DNA from: Candidatus Saccharimonadota bacterium
GTDB taxonomy: Bacteria; Patescibacteriota; Saccharimonadia; Saccharimonadales; UBA4665
Direction: 5' to 3'
Length of the DNA stretch: 36,132 nucleotides
NCBI GenBank assembly: GCA_028286405.1
Contig: JAQBRP010000020.1
Coordinates: 1-36,132 of the forward strand
Shown here in pieces: positions 1 through 9,434 of this stretch. Position numbers and translations under genes: made by a program. Below the pieces are notes generated by a model. The model was not told the DNA's origin and did no database searches. It saw nothing but the letters and a program-made list of their open reading frames with translations. Every line of letters begins with the position of its first letter. The stretch's first letter is position 1.

Positions 1-2
1 AC

Positions 3-353
3 CTCGTGAAGGTCGATTTTTACGTGGCTGGTGAGCGGATTGATGCGCTCAGTGTTATGGTGCACCGCACTGAGGCCGATCGCTTAGGCCGCGAGACGAC
101 CGCAAAGCTTAAGGAAGTTATTCCGCGTCAGAACTTTCAGGTCGCTCTGCAAGCAGCAATTGGCTCAAGGTTTATTGCCCGTGAAGACCTCAGCGCCTAC
201 CGCAAAGATGTAACTACTGGGCTATATGGCGGGGACGTATCGCGCAAAAAGAAGGTGCTAGCCAAGCAGGCTAAGGGCAAAAAACGCCTCAAGCGCTTTG
301 GTAAAGTCGACATTCCAGCCGAAGCCTTCACCATTATGCTCAAGCGTGATTAG
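3..353 (+). CDS. lepA: Elongation factor 4 (LepA), C-terminal part; 5' end outside window
   Basis: Translation VDFYVAGERIDALSVMVHRTEA...IPRQNFQVALQAAIGSRFIAREDLSAYRKDVTTGLYGGDVSRKKKVLAKQAKGKKRLKRFGKVDIPAEAF matches the LepA C-terminal signature. Confidence 0.95.
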   Translation, partial: LVKVDFYVAGERIDALSVMVHRTEADRLGRETTAKLKEVIPRQNFQVALQAAIGSRFIAREDLSAYRKDVTTGLYGGDVSRKKKVLAKQAKGKKRLKRFGKVDIPAEAFTIMLKRD

Positions 354-401
354 TTGCATTTTGGCACGGGGAAGCTACAATAGCGAACAGGGAAACGTGA
401 C

Positions 402-1010
402 ATGAAAAATGATAAAAACGTATGGCTACTGCTAACCCCTTCGTGGGTGACCAACTTTATTGGGATTACTCTTGGCATCCTCATAACTGGCGCAACAATT
501 GTATTAAGCCAGTATCAGGGCAGTGAGCTGCGTCGTCAGATATTTGAAGTACAGACTAACTCAGCAGGCTCCTCAAGTGCCTACGACAATATTACGAGTA
601 ACATCGCCGATAACAGTTTTCTGGGCGCACTGCCCCTGCTGATTGTCTGGGCCTGTGTGGGTCTGGTGGTGTACTTCTTTGCAGCGGCTATTCTTCGTTC
701 ATTTGGGCAAGCCGCAGCACTGCATGATGAGCTGGAGTATGTGCATGTAACCCGCCAGGCGCGCATTCGTGAAGCATTGTTGCACCTTGGCATACGAGCC
801 GTAGCAGCCGTCGGCTGGTTTGTATTTATTAAACTATCGCTCAGTGTACTGATTCCCTATGCCTTGGCGGCAGCAAGCATCGCATCGCATTCCTTTAGTT
901 TGCAAAATGTTGGCTACGCGCTATTAGCGGTACTCATTATTTATGGCGATGTCTGTATGCACGCCATTTTCTTGCGCTTAGTTGCGCTCAAGCCGCGATT
1001 GTTCAGTTAG
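402..1010 (+). CDS. Hypothetical membrane protein with several predicted TM segments
   Basis: 202 aa ORF with hydrophobic segments; upstream TTGCAT-N16-TACAAT. Confidence 0.7.
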   Translation: MKNDKNVWLLLTPSWVTNFIGITLGILITGATIVLSQYQGSELRRQIFEVQTNSAGSSSAYDNITSNIADNSFLGALPLLIVWACVGLVVYFFAAAILRSFGQAAALHDELEYVHVTRQARIREALLHLGIRAVAAVGWFVFIKLSLSVLIPYALAAASIASHSFSLQNVGYALLAVLIIYGDVCMHAIFLRLVALKPRLFS

Positions 1011-1737
1011 TTTCTAAGAATTTTTTGGTGTCGGTGAGCAGTTGCTGGGCGACGGCTATACCTTCGGCTTGGTGCTTTTCGGAGCGAGCATTTTCGAGTG
1101 TCATTTTGTTGATGCCGGCCGCGGTGTGCACAAAGGTATCGTTTACCACAAAGCGGTAGTAGTCGCGGTCGAGTGCCATGGTCAGTTCTTTAACGGCACT
1201 GGTCAGCCGACGCCTGGTTTCATCGGCTGGTAAGGAGCCGCGGGTGTTCATGCGCACCATCCACTCGTCAAAACTTGGTGGCAAAATGAATAAAAACAGG
1301 GCATCGGGTTTAACCGCATGAATGTGGTCGGCCCCGACCACTTCAATCTCGTTGATGGCTACTTTTTGCTCATTAACCGCGGCAGCTAACTCGCGCATAC
1401 TGATGCCGGATACTTGCTGGTTGTGAATAATTGCGGCTTCTAGGAATTCACCGGCTTCTAAATCTTGCAGGACTTCGTCCTCGGTGCGGAACCAGTACTG
1501 CTTGCCGTTTTCTTCGAGGACGCCATCGTTCACTCGTGGCTGACGAGTGGTGTCCGACACAATAAAATGATATTTACCGGACTTTAGAAGTTCGTTAATA
1601 ATTGTGTTTCGACCAGCGGAAGACGGGCCAACCAGCAGCACGAGCTGCAGGCGAGCTAGTAGATCCTTGGCACCCTCAGACACGTGGTAATCGGCAAGTA
1701 CTCGTTTAAAATCATCGGCACGGGCAAGACTGTTCAT
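1003..1737 (-). CDS. gmk: Guanylate kinase family protein
   Basis: P-loop-like VLLVGPSSAGRNTIINEL, SDTTRQPRVNDGVLEENGKQYWF, EAGEFLEAAIIHNQQVSG, and a lid region typical of guanylate kinases. Confidence 0.75.
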   Translation of the reverse strand: MNSLARADDFKRVLADYHVSEGAKDLLARLQLVLLVGPSSAGRNTIINELLKSGKYHFIVSDTTRQPRVNDGVLEENGKQYWFRTEDEVLQDLEAGEFLEAAIIHNQQVSGISMRELAAAVNEQKVAINEIEVVGADHIHAVKPDALFLFILPPSFDEWMVRMNTRGSLPADETRRRLTSAVKELTMALDRDYYRFVVNDTFVHTAAGINKMTLENARSEKHQAEGIAVAQQLLTDTKKFLETN

Positions 1738-1755
1738 TACTTGTATGATACCAGA

Positions 1756-1782
1756 CTGGCACTCTTGACTCCAGAGTGCTAG
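1756..1782. promoter_or_regulatory. CIRCE operator (HrcA site) upstream of hrcA
   Basis: CTGGCACTC-TTGACTCCA-GAGTGCTAG, near-consensus TTAGCACTC-N9-GAGTGCTAA; -35 TTGACT (1765-1770), -10 TACAAT (1788-1793), 17-nt spacer. Confidence 0.93.
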
Positions 1783-1826
1783 AGCTTTACAATTATTACT
1801 GTAAATTGCAAACTGCGACGGAGTCT

Positions 1827-2534
1827 ATGACAGAACGACAACGATTAATTCTCAACTCAATTATTGAGCAGTACGCCGAAGTGGCCAGCCCCGTCGGTTC
1901 TAGTTTGCTGGCCAAAGTTTTTGGCGTGTCATCGGCTACCATTCGTGCCGAAATGGTCGAGCTGGAACACCTCGGTTTAATTAGTCAGCCGCACACCAGC
2001 GCGGGCCGCATACCGACGGACAAAGGCTACCGTATATACGTCAACAACATTACCGAAAATACTGATCATGTACTGCCAGCCCGCCGGGCCGAAAAGGCCT
2101 TAGCCGCCCGCGTGCAAGGTGGCGGCGTGCCCGAACGGACCATCCGTAACGCGGTAGACACGCTAGTAGAGCTAACCCACAACTTGGGTATTGCTACCAT
2201 CGGTCCACAGCTGTACATGAGCGGCTTGTCTAATCTATTTGGCCAGCCCGAATTCGTGGGCGGCAACCAGGTGCGCCAAATTGCCGAACTGCTTGATAAC
2301 CTTGAGCCATGGCTGCGTGAAGCTGCGCCCAACGAACCGCTCAGTGTCTACATTGGCGGCGAAAACCCCATTGGCCGCACCGCTGGTGCTAGTTTGATTA
2401 TTAGCCGCTTCCGCAGTCCCTTCAGCGACCACAGCTACATCGGCGTGATTGGCCCAACCCGCCAGCAGTACCGGGACGTCATGAGTCTAGTACGCCACGC
2501 TGGCCAAGAATTGGAAGAGGCGCTGTATGTATAG
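1827..2534 (+). CDS. hrcA: Heat-inducible transcription repressor HrcA
   Basis: MTERQRLILNSIIEQYAEVASPVGSSLLAKVFGVSSATIRAEMVELEHLGLISQPHTSAGRIPTDKGYR..., C-terminal IGGENP...IGVIGPTRQQYRDVMSLV. Start moved from 1776 because 1776 lies inside CIRCE/promoter; ATG 1827 follows a purine-rich stretch (gacggag). Confidence 0.93.
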   Translation: MTERQRLILNSIIEQYAEVASPVGSSLLAKVFGVSSATIRAEMVELEHLGLISQPHTSAGRIPTDKGYRIYVNNITENTDHVLPARRAEKALAARVQGGGVPERTIRNAVDTLVELTHNLGIATIGPQLYMSGLSNLFGQPEFVGGNQVRQIAELLDNLEPWLREAAPNEPLSVYIGGENPIGRTAGASLIISRFRSPFSDHSYIGVIGPTRQQYRDVMSLVRHAGQELEEALYV

Positions 2535-2733
2535 GGCTATAGAAGTGGCCAGTGATGCGGTTGACCGTTGTATTGACGGGCTTGATTACGCCTTAGATAT
2601 GGTGACCCTTAATAATCCAATTGACATGGCACTACACCAGAGGACCTATCGGTTGACGGCCCTGGTTCACCAACTTGAGAGTAAATTCTTCGAAGGAATG
2701 TATGAATATTCAAACAAAAGGAGCAATAAGTAA
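2527..2733 (+). CDS. Small hypothetical protein between hrcA and grpE
   Basis: 68 aa ORF overlapping hrcA 3' end by 8 nt and abutting grpE start; co-directional. Confidence 0.6.
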   Translation: MYRAIEVASDAVDRCIDGLDYALDMVTLNNPIDMALHQRTYRLTALVHQLESKFFEGMYEYSNKRSNK

Positions 2734-3212
2734 TGACTGAAAAAAAGCCGCAAATGCCTAAGACAGATGCTAATGTAGCCGAGCTTATGACTCAAGTGGC
2801 TCAGCTAACTGAGGCACTGCAGCGCGAACGAGCCGATGCCATGAACTTGCGTCGCCGCCATGATGACGAAATGGCCAACCTGCGAGTGCGCGTTAAGGCT
2901 ACGGTCATGAAAGACTTGCTGCCGATTGTCGATAACTTTGAGCGAGCCCTCAAGCACGTGCCGGCGGATCTGACCGACAACGAGTACGTTAAAGGTGTGC
3001 AAGGTGTTGTTAAGCAGTTCGAAAAGACCCTAGCCGACCTGGGCGTCGAGCGTATCAAGACGGTTGGCGAACCATTCAACCCCGAACTACACGAAGCCGT
3101 CAGCGCCGAAGAAGGCGACGGCGACACCGAAATCGTCAGCGAAGAACTGCAGGCTGGCTATAAAATCGGCAATGACGTGATTCGGCACGCCATGGTCCGT
3201 GTAAAGTCGTAA
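2733..3212 (+). CDS. grpE: Nucleotide exchange factor GrpE
   Basis: RRRHDDEMANLRVRVKATVMKDLLPIVDNFERAL...GVQGVVKQFEKTLADLGVERIKTVGEPFNPELHEAVSAE. Confidence 0.95.
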   Translation: MTEKKPQMPKTDANVAELMTQVAQLTEALQRERADAMNLRRRHDDEMANLRVRVKATVMKDLLPIVDNFERALKHVPADLTDNEYVKGVQGVVKQFEKTLADLGVERIKTVGEPFNPELHEAVSAEEGDGDTEIVSEELQAGYKIGNDVIRHAMVRVKS

Positions 3213-3216
3213 AAAT

Positions 3217-3522
3217 ATGCAAGAACAGCTAGTGTGTAATGGTTGTGTCCTCCGTACAATAGGTGGGGATGGCCTTGGATTGATAGTAGAGACTCTCCGC
3301 GCCCGTTTAGATGATAGCGGTGATCTGCAGCAGATTGGGAAGATGGAAGGCGCGGAAGAAATTAAGCAGGCCCTCCGACTGCCGCGCCCTGAGCGCTGCG
3401 CCCGTTTAGCAGGAATGGTTGTTATCCCGAGGGAACTGGCTGGCCATAGGCAATTCTCTCGTTGTCCTGAGGTAGCCCTGGCTGGTCAACTCGTAGATCC
3501 GGCAAATAATGTAGACTTTTAG
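3217..3522 (+). CDS. Small hypothetical protein
   Basis: 101 aa ORF 4 nt after grpE; no family recognised. Confidence 0.5.
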   Translation: MQEQLVCNGCVLRTIGGDGLGLIVETLRARLDDSGDLQQIGKMEGAEEIKQALRLPRPERCARLAGMVVIPRELAGHRQFSRCPEVALAGQLVDPANNVDF

Positions 3523-3528
3523 ACACAG

Positions 3529-3555
3529 TTAGCACTCTTGACATGTGAGTGCCAA
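3529..3555. promoter_or_regulatory. CIRCE operator upstream of dnaK
   Basis: TTAGCACTC-TTGACATGT-GAGTGCCAA; -35 TTGACA (3538-3543), -10 TACACT (3561-3566), 17-nt spacer. Confidence 0.95.
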
Positions 3556-3625
3556 TTTCTTACACTAGAATCATCTAGCACGCTGCTAAACGTATTGCTA
3601 ACCGCTAACGAAAGGATTCAAAGAT

Positions 3626-5533
3626 ATGGGTAAAATCATTGGCATCGACCTCGGTACAACTAACTCGGCTATGGCCGTTATGCAATCTGGTAAACCAGAA
3701 ATTATTGCAAACTCTGAAGGTGTGCGCACCACACCGTCGGTGGTAGCTATTAACAAGAATGGCGACCGCTTAGTTGGCCAGGTAGCTCGCCGCCAACAAG
3801 TTACTAACAGTAGCAACACGATTTATGAAGTAAAGCGCCTGATTGGCCGCAACTTTAACGACAAAGAAGTCCAGCGCGACATTAAGCTCATGGGCTACGA
3901 AATGGTCAAGAGCGGCAACGGCGTAAAAGTTAAGATGGGCGACAAAGAGTACAGCCCAGAGGAAATCAGCGCTATGGTGCTCAGCAAGCTGAAGAGCGAT
4001 GCTGAGTCCTTCCTTGGTGACAAAGTGACTGAAGCGGTGATTACCGTTCCGGCCTACTTTGACGACTCACAGCGCCAAGCTACTAAGGACGCTGGTAAAA
4101 TTGCCGGCCTCGAAGTAAAGCGGATTATTAACGAACCAACTGCTGCTGCACTGGCTTATGGGCTAGACAAAGATGGCAAGGACGAAAAAATCGCCGTCTA
4201 CGACCTTGGTGGTGGTACCTTCGACGTTTCTATTTTGGAACTCGGTGACGGTGTATTTGAAGTTAAGTCGACCAACGGTGACACCCACCTTGGTGGTGCC
4301 GACTTCGACCGCGTCATTATTAACTACTTTGCTGATGAGTTCAAAAAAGAGCAGGGCGTTGACATTACAGGCGATAAGGCTGCCATGCAACGTCTACGTG
4401 ATGAAGCCGAAAAAGCTAAAATCGAGCTGTCGAGTGCCCAGGAAGTTGTTGTTAACCTACCGTTCTTAACCGCTGATGCCGATGGCCCCAAGCACTTTGA
4501 ACACAAGCTAACCCGCGCTAAGCTTGAAAGCCTGGTCGCCGACCTTATTGCTAAGACGGCTGACCCTTGCGAGAAGGCTTTGAAGGATGCCGGCCTAAAG
4601 GCCAGCGAAATCAACGCCGTTGTTCTGGTTGGCGGTATGACCCGTATGCCCGCTGTGCAAGAAAAGGTTAAGCAAATCTTCGGCAAAGAACCGATGAAGG
4701 GTGTGAACCCTGACGAAGTTGTAGCCGTTGGTGCGGCCATTCAAGGTGGTGTGCTGCAGGGCGACGTTAAAGACGTGCTGTTGCTCGACGTAACACCGCT
4801 GAGCCTTGGCATTGAAACCATGGGTGGCGTAATGACTAAGCTCATTGAGCGCAACACCACCATCCCAACCAGTAAATCTGAAGTATTTAGTACTGCCGCC
4901 GACAACCAGCCACAGGTAGAAATCCACGTGGGCCAAGGTGAGCGCGACATGATTGAAGGCAACAAGAGCCTCGGCCGCTTTGTGCTCGATGGAATCCCAT
5001 CAGCTCCCCGCGGCGTACCGCAAATTGAAGTGACCTTTAACATTGATGCCAACGGTATTTTGAACGTTACCGCCAAAGACAAGGGCACTGGCAAAGAGCA
5101 GAACATTACCATTAGTGGTTCTGGCGCGCTCGATAAAGCTGAGGTCGAAAAAATGGCCAAAGATGCCGAAGCCCACGCCGACGAAGACAAGGCTAAAAAA
5201 GAAGCTGTTGAAGCTCGCAACCTACTCGACAGCACCGTCTATCAAGCCGAAAAAATGGCTGTCGACAACAAGGACAAGATTGGCGAAGACGACCTCAAAA
5301 TCTTGAACGAAGCCGTCGAAGCCGCCAAAAAAATTGTGGCTAACGACAAGGCTACCAAGGACGAGCTGGAAGCGGCCGCCAAGGAGCTGAACGATAAGCT
5401 GATGCCAATCGGTGCCAAGATGTACGAGAACAACGAAACGGAGACGTCATCTGACAAGTCCGACGACGAAACGAAAGATGACGCCAAAGACGAGCCTATC
5501 GAAGGTGAAGTCGTCGACGAAGACAAAAAATAA
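3626..5533 (+). CDS. dnaK: Chaperone DnaK (Hsp70)
   Basis: [19 protein letters not shown]..., [36 protein letters not shown]. Confidence 0.99.
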   Translation: MGKIIGIDLGTTNSAMAVMQSGKPEIIANSEGVRTTPSVVAINKNGDRLVGQVARRQQVTNSSNTIYEVKRLIGRNFNDKEVQRDIKLMGYEMVKSGNGVKVKMGDKEYSPEEISAMVLSKLKSDAESFLGDKVTEAVITVPAYFDDSQRQATKDAGKIAGLEVKRIINEPTAAALAYGLDKDGKDEKIAVYDLGGGTFDVSILELGDGVFEVKSTNGDTHLGGADFDRVIINYFADEFKKEQGVDITGDKAAMQRLRDEAEKAKIELSSAQEVVVNLPFLTADADGPKHFEHKLTRAKLESLVADLIAKTADPCEKALKDAGLKASEINAVVLVGGMTRMPAVQEKVKQIFGKEPMKGVNPDEVVAVGAAIQGGVLQGDVKDVLLLDVTPLSLGIETMGGVMTKLIERNTTIPTSKSEVFSTAADNQPQVEIHVGQGERDMIEGNKSLGRFVLDGIPSAPRGVPQIEVTFNIDANGILNVTAKDKGTGKEQNITISGSGALDKAEVEKMAKDAEAHADEDKAKKEAVEARNLLDSTVYQAEKMAVDNKDKIGEDDLKILNEAVEAAKKIVANDKATKDELEAAAKELNDKLMPIGAKMYENNETETSSDKSDDETKDDAKDEPIEGEVVDEDKK

Positions 5534-5574
5534 GCACTAGCATTTTGCAACAGTAGGCGTATAGTTAGGCTCAT

Positions 5575-6012
5575 ATGAGCCATGACGCGCTCGAAAGAAC
5601 GCTGCGTCCAGATCAAAAAGAAAAACTGGCCAAGAAAATTGACGAGGATATGCAGGCTATTGCCCGGCATTTGCCATGGTTTGTTAAAAAGGCGGCGAGT
5701 GGTCTTGTGCACACGCTCTGTGAAGTCCCGGAAGTGGGGCGACTGGAGGGTATGTATATGGGTAATTTTGCTGTTCGAATCTTAGCCGTTGGTGAGGATA
5801 CGGGCTGGTATCAAGACTTTGATTTAGTCGACTATCACCGAGCTCATGGAGGGGTGCCGGTACCTAAATCAGGATACCTCACTAGCCCAGAAGAATTAGG
5901 TGACTGTCCAATCGAGCCTGAGAAGCTGGGCCAGCTAGTAGGCACCCTCCGTGATTTCTATACCCGGCAAAACATTGATGAGCACATCGCTAATTTTGAA
6001 ACAGGTAGTTAG
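5575..6012 (+). CDS. Hypothetical protein between dnaK and dnaJ
   Basis: 145 aa ORF with TATAGT 9 nt upstream of ATG; no family recognised. Confidence 0.55.
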   Translation: MSHDALERTLRPDQKEKLAKKIDEDMQAIARHLPWFVKKAASGLVHTLCEVPEVGRLEGMYMGNFAVRILAVGEDTGWYQDFDLVDYHRAHGGVPVPKSGYLTSPEELGDCPIEPEKLGQLVGTLRDFYTRQNIDEHIANFETGS

Positions 6013-6035
6013 CACTCTTGAGTAGCGAGTGCTAA
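6009..6035. promoter_or_regulatory. CIRCE operator upstream of dnaJ
   Basis: TTAGCACTC-TTGAGTAGC-GAGTGCTAA, perfect arms; -35 TTGAGT (6018-6023), -10 TACAAT (6041-6046), 17-nt spacer. Confidence 0.97.
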
Positions 6036-6053
6036 AGTTGTACAATAGTACCG

Positions 6054-7151
6054 ATGGCAAAACGTGATTATTACGAAGTACTAGGTGTCGAAAAAGCCGC
6101 CAGTGCCGATGAAATTAAAAAGGCCTTTCGCCGCAAAGCGGTGGAATTTCACCCGGACCGTGGTGGCGACGAAGCTAAGTTCAAAGAAGTGAACGAAGCC
6201 TACGAGGTGCTCAAAGACCCGTCTAAAAAGCAGCGTTACGACCAGTTTGGTCACGCCGGTGTTGGGGGTAATGGCGGCAGCAATCCGTTTGAAGGTTTTG
6301 GTGGTGGGCAGGGTCAGAGCTTCGACTTTGGCGACATGGGCCTAGGCGACATATTCAATAGCTTTTTTGGTGGCGGAGCTGGCCAGCATGGACAGCGCCA
6401 GGCACGCGGTAACGACGTTGAGTCGCGCGTCGAAATTACCTTTGAGCAGGCGGTATTCGGCACCGACATTGATCTTAACCTGACACTCGAGGATACCTGC
6501 GAGCACTGTAAGGGCACTACCGCTGAGCCAGGCCATGAGCTAAAAACCTGCGACACCTGTGGCGGTAGCGGGCAAGTTATGAACGTCACGCGCACGGTGT
6601 TTGGCAACATTCAGCAAGCTAGTATTTGCCCAACCTGTAAGGGTAGCGGCAAAGTTCCCGAAAAAGTTTGTAGCGTCTGCCACGGCAAGGGTACCCAAGC
6701 TCGCAAGCAGAAGATCAGTCTTAAAGTGCCGGCCGGCATTGATGACGGCTCTACAATTCGTTTGCGGGAGCACGGTGAAGCAATTGCCAACGGCCCCAAG
6801 GGCGATCTGTACGTTAACATTCGAGTTAAGCCACACAAGCAGTTCACCCGCGAAGGCGATCTTATTTTAAGTGAAGAGCACATCGACTTTGTGTCGGCCA
6901 CACTCGGTGCCGAAATTGAAGTCGCTACTGTTGATGGTCCGGTGCGCATGAAAGTGCCGGCCGGTACCCAGTCACACAGTGACTTTAAGCTGAGCAACCA
7001 CGGTGTGCCGCATATGAAATCAAAAACCCGTGGCGCTCACATTGTGACGATTGTGATCGATACGCCCACCAAGCTGACCCCTACGCAGGCTGAACTACTC
7101 AAGCAGTTCCAAGCCGAAAAACCCGATCCTAAGCGCAAATTTTGGAGCTAA
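6054..7151 (+). CDS. dnaJ: Chaperone DnaJ
   Basis: J-domain with HPD ([12 protein letters not shown]), G/F region, four CxxCxGxG-type zinc motifs. Confidence 0.97.
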   Translation: MAKRDYYEVLGVEKAASADEIKKAFRRKAVEFHPDRGGDEAKFKEVNEAYEVLKDPSKKQRYDQFGHAGVGGNGGSNPFEGFGGGQGQSFDFGDMGLGDIFNSFFGGGAGQHGQRQARGNDVESRVEITFEQAVFGTDIDLNLTLEDTCEHCKGTTAEPGHELKTCDTCGGSGQVMNVTRTVFGNIQQASICPTCKGSGKVPEKVCSVCHGKGTQARKQKISLKVPAGIDDGSTIRLREHGEAIANGPKGDLYVNIRVKPHKQFTREGDLILSEEHIDFVSATLGAEIEVATVDGPVRMKVPAGTQSHSDFKLSNHGVPHMKSKTRGAHIVTIVIDTPTKLTPTQAELLKQFQAEKPDPKRKFWS

Positions 7152-7177
7152 CACCACAACTGGTGTACGCTATATCC

Positions 7178-7294
7178 ATGAAAAGCATAAGCAGGAACCA
7201 GCAGGGCTTTGTCCCGATGATTATCTGCATCTTACTGATAATTGCGGCAATTATTTACTTTGCCTATATCCGAGTGGTCCAGGCTGGCCAGTAG
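7178..7294 (+). CDS. Small single-TM protein (38 aa), absent from supplied ORF track
   Basis: Translation MKSISRNQQGFVPMIICILLIIAAIIYFAYIRVVQAGQ*; charged N-terminus plus a hydrophobic helix; weak TACGCT 6 nt upstream of ATG. Confidence 0.5.
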   Translation: MKSISRNQQGFVPMIICILLIIAAIIYFAYIRVVQAGQ

Positions 7295-7309
7295 TGGTAC
7301 TGTAGCTCC

Positions 7310-8284
7310 ATGATGAACAATAGTGTTACGCGTACGCTTATAATTGCTGAAGCTCTTCGACGTGGATGGCGCACCGAAGGTGTGGGGCCCAACGAGCACT
7401 TTTTAAGGATTTTACACCCCGATGGACGAAAAGAGCTGTTGTGGGGGACCATGTCCACAAGGACAACAGCCATTGGAAATATGATCTGCAGGTATAAAAA
7501 TTTAACCCTAAGCTTTGTTCAAGACTGTGGGTATGGGGTGCCGGCATTTAAAATTGTTCCTGATGAACAAACTGCCCTAGACTTTCTGGAGCAGCATAAA
7601 AAAATCGTCTTAAAGCCAGCCGATGGTCAGCGGACAGAAGGGGTTAGCGTCGGTATTACCGATGCGGCAGTCATTCCCAAGGCCTTCGCTTATGCTCAGC
7701 AAAATTCTAGCAAGAAAAGTGTTATTGCTCAGCAGCACCTTGAGGGTAATCTGTACAGGATCGTTGTATTAGATGGCAAACTGGTGGCTGCCGCTTGGCG
7801 TACTGCGGCGGCGGTTGTTGGCGATGGCCAAAGCACGGTCGATGAGCTTATAGCTCAGGCCAACCTCGATCCACGACGAGGCAAAGGAACCGATACTCCC
7901 CTCAAGACGATCGATATTACGGCCGCAGAAGAATTTTTAGGCCACGACTGTATGCAAAGTATTCCCGCTGTTTCGGACCGAATTATAGTTTCGCCCATTG
8001 ATAGTATTAGTGCCGGTGGAGAAGCGGTCAATGTCACCAATGATGTCCACGACGATTGGCGTCGTTTTGCCGAACATGTAGCCACCGAGGCTGGTTTATT
8101 CATTTGTGGTTATGATGTGATTTGTGAAGATATAGCAAAGCCTCTCAGCGATAGTTATGTACCACTACTTGAGATTAACTCTAGCCCGGGCATGAAATTA
8201 CACGAATATCCAACTGGTGGCGGTGAACCAATTCATCTCGCCCCACTACTACTCGACGCACTGTTCCCCTCTGAGAAGCATTGA
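7310..8284 (+). CDS. ATP-grasp protein resembling the cyanophycin synthetase/GshAB-type ATP-grasp domain
   Basis: IVLKPADGQRTEGVSVGI..., AAVVGDGQSTVDELIAQANLDPRRGKGTDTPLKTI..., LLEINSSPGMKLHEYP. Confidence 0.75.
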   Translation: MMNNSVTRTLIIAEALRRGWRTEGVGPNEHFLRILHPDGRKELLWGTMSTRTTAIGNMICRYKNLTLSFVQDCGYGVPAFKIVPDEQTALDFLEQHKKIVLKPADGQRTEGVSVGITDAAVIPKAFAYAQQNSSKKSVIAQQHLEGNLYRIVVLDGKLVAAAWRTAAAVVGDGQSTVDELIAQANLDPRRGKGTDTPLKTIDITAAEEFLGHDCMQSIPAVSDRIIVSPIDSISAGGEAVNVTNDVHDDWRRFAEHVATEAGLFICGYDVICEDIAKPLSDSYVPLLEINSSPGMKLHEYPTGGGEPIHLAPLLLDALFPSEKH

Positions 8285-8309
8285 CAAATAGTATATTCTG
8301 TAGTATAAT
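8281..8309 (+). promoter_or_regulatory. Consensus sigma70-type promoter
   Basis: TTGACA (8281-8286)-N17-TATAAT (8304-8309), exact consensus hexamers and spacing; ATG at 8317. Confidence 0.88.
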
Positions 8310-8316
8310 ACAAACC

Positions 8317-9339
8317 ATGACAACTCCTGTCAGCGAAACAATTCCTGTAGATAGCTATCAACCAACCACCGACGCAGTTGAAAAACTGCTTGATTATCCT
8401 GGTGACCGACCGGCAACCAGTTTTATGACAAATGGTACCGAGGTAGTGCTGCTACCTGAAGCGTATCAGGACTTCGTAGAGGCTGCCGACGAACGTTTAC
8501 GGGAGTTAGACCTACCAACTATCGAAGAACGCATCCCAGTATTGGCGTATGGTTCAAATGCGAGCCCGGCTCGCTTACGTGACAAAATGAGTAAATTCGC
8601 CACAGACAGTCCCGAGGCAATGCAAACGATTCCTCATTGCATGGCAACACTGCCAGATACCATCGCCGTTTGGCATGGACAACCTGGCCAAACTGGATCT
8701 ATCTTTGCCGAGTTGTACCGTGGCCCAGAAGCTCGGGGCGCAAGTTTACGGGCACATGTAGCATTTCTGACTCGAGAACAATTAGCGGCAGTCCATACGA
8801 CTGAGGGTAAGACGTATTCAGTCGCTGAGCTACCAGTTAAAATTGGTAATGAGCGGTCGTATACTGAGACCTCAGTACTCTCATACGTGGCCTTAAAGAG
8901 CCAAGTATTGTTACGTGATGAAAAGCCAGTGCTGGTCAGTAATTTGACACACAATGGTTCAACGCTGCCGGCCATGAAGGCTGAAGAGGCAGTAGTCTAT
9001 ATATTGGATCATGCCGCTCGTGATGCTGATGTCCCACATGACGTGCACGATTATGTAGCCGAGGGTATCGGGCTTAAGTCTTTAAGTGCTCGAGTTGATC
9101 GCCAAATGCGCGTTGGCCGAGTACTGCGCGGCATGGGCTTGAATCGTCCTTATGCCTTTGCTGAGGCTAACCCAGAAAGCCTGATTGGCCGAGCGGACTT
9201 TACTAGTATTCCTGGTAACCACGATAAGCATTTGTATGCAATTCCAGAAATGCTGTTACCGGCCGGCTTAGCCCGTCAGGTTTCGGCTCGAGCCCTGGTG
9301 GAGCTATCAGAACGAACCGGCCAACACATTGTTGAATAG
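8317..9339 (+). CDS. Hypothetical protein with possible gamma-glutamyl-cyclotransferase-like fold
   Basis: VLAYGSNASPARL resembles the GGCT YGSN motif; FLTREQLAAVHTTEGKTYSVAEL resembles the GGCT L..EG..Y region. Start moved from 8281 because that position is the -35 box. Confidence 0.55.
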   Translation: MTTPVSETIPVDSYQPTTDAVEKLLDYPGDRPATSFMTNGTEVVLLPEAYQDFVEAADERLRELDLPTIEERIPVLAYGSNASPARLRDKMSKFATDSPEAMQTIPHCMATLPDTIAVWHGQPGQTGSIFAELYRGPEARGASLRAHVAFLTREQLAAVHTTEGKTYSVAELPVKIGNERSYTETSVLSYVALKSQVLLRDEKPVLVSNLTHNGSTLPAMKAEEAVVYILDHAARDADVPHDVHDYVAEGIGLKSLSARVDRQMRVGRVLRGMGLNRPYAFAEANPESLIGRADFTSIPGNHDKHLYAIPEMLLPAGLARQVSARALVELSERTGQHIVE

Positions 9340-9434
9340 CAGGGCAGATACTATTGCCAAATAAGCTTAATCATGTTAGAATAAATAGTCTTTGCAATAT
9401 TCACGCGAAGCGGTAGTATACCCAGGTATTAGTT

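Noticed and set aside
1042-1233. Plus-strand 63-aa ORF opposite the guanylate kinase-like gene
   Set aside because: Antisense to a recognisable domain; no independent support.
1827-2733. hrcA as a frameshifted gene split into two ORFs
   Set aside because: The first ORF already contains the HrcA C-terminal IGGENP...IGVIGPTR region; the 68-aa ORF does not resemble HrcA.
4163-5712. Minus-strand ORFs antisense to dnaK (e.g. 4324-4740, 4741-5235, 5242-5712)
   Set aside because: Shadow ORFs of a highly conserved coding gene.
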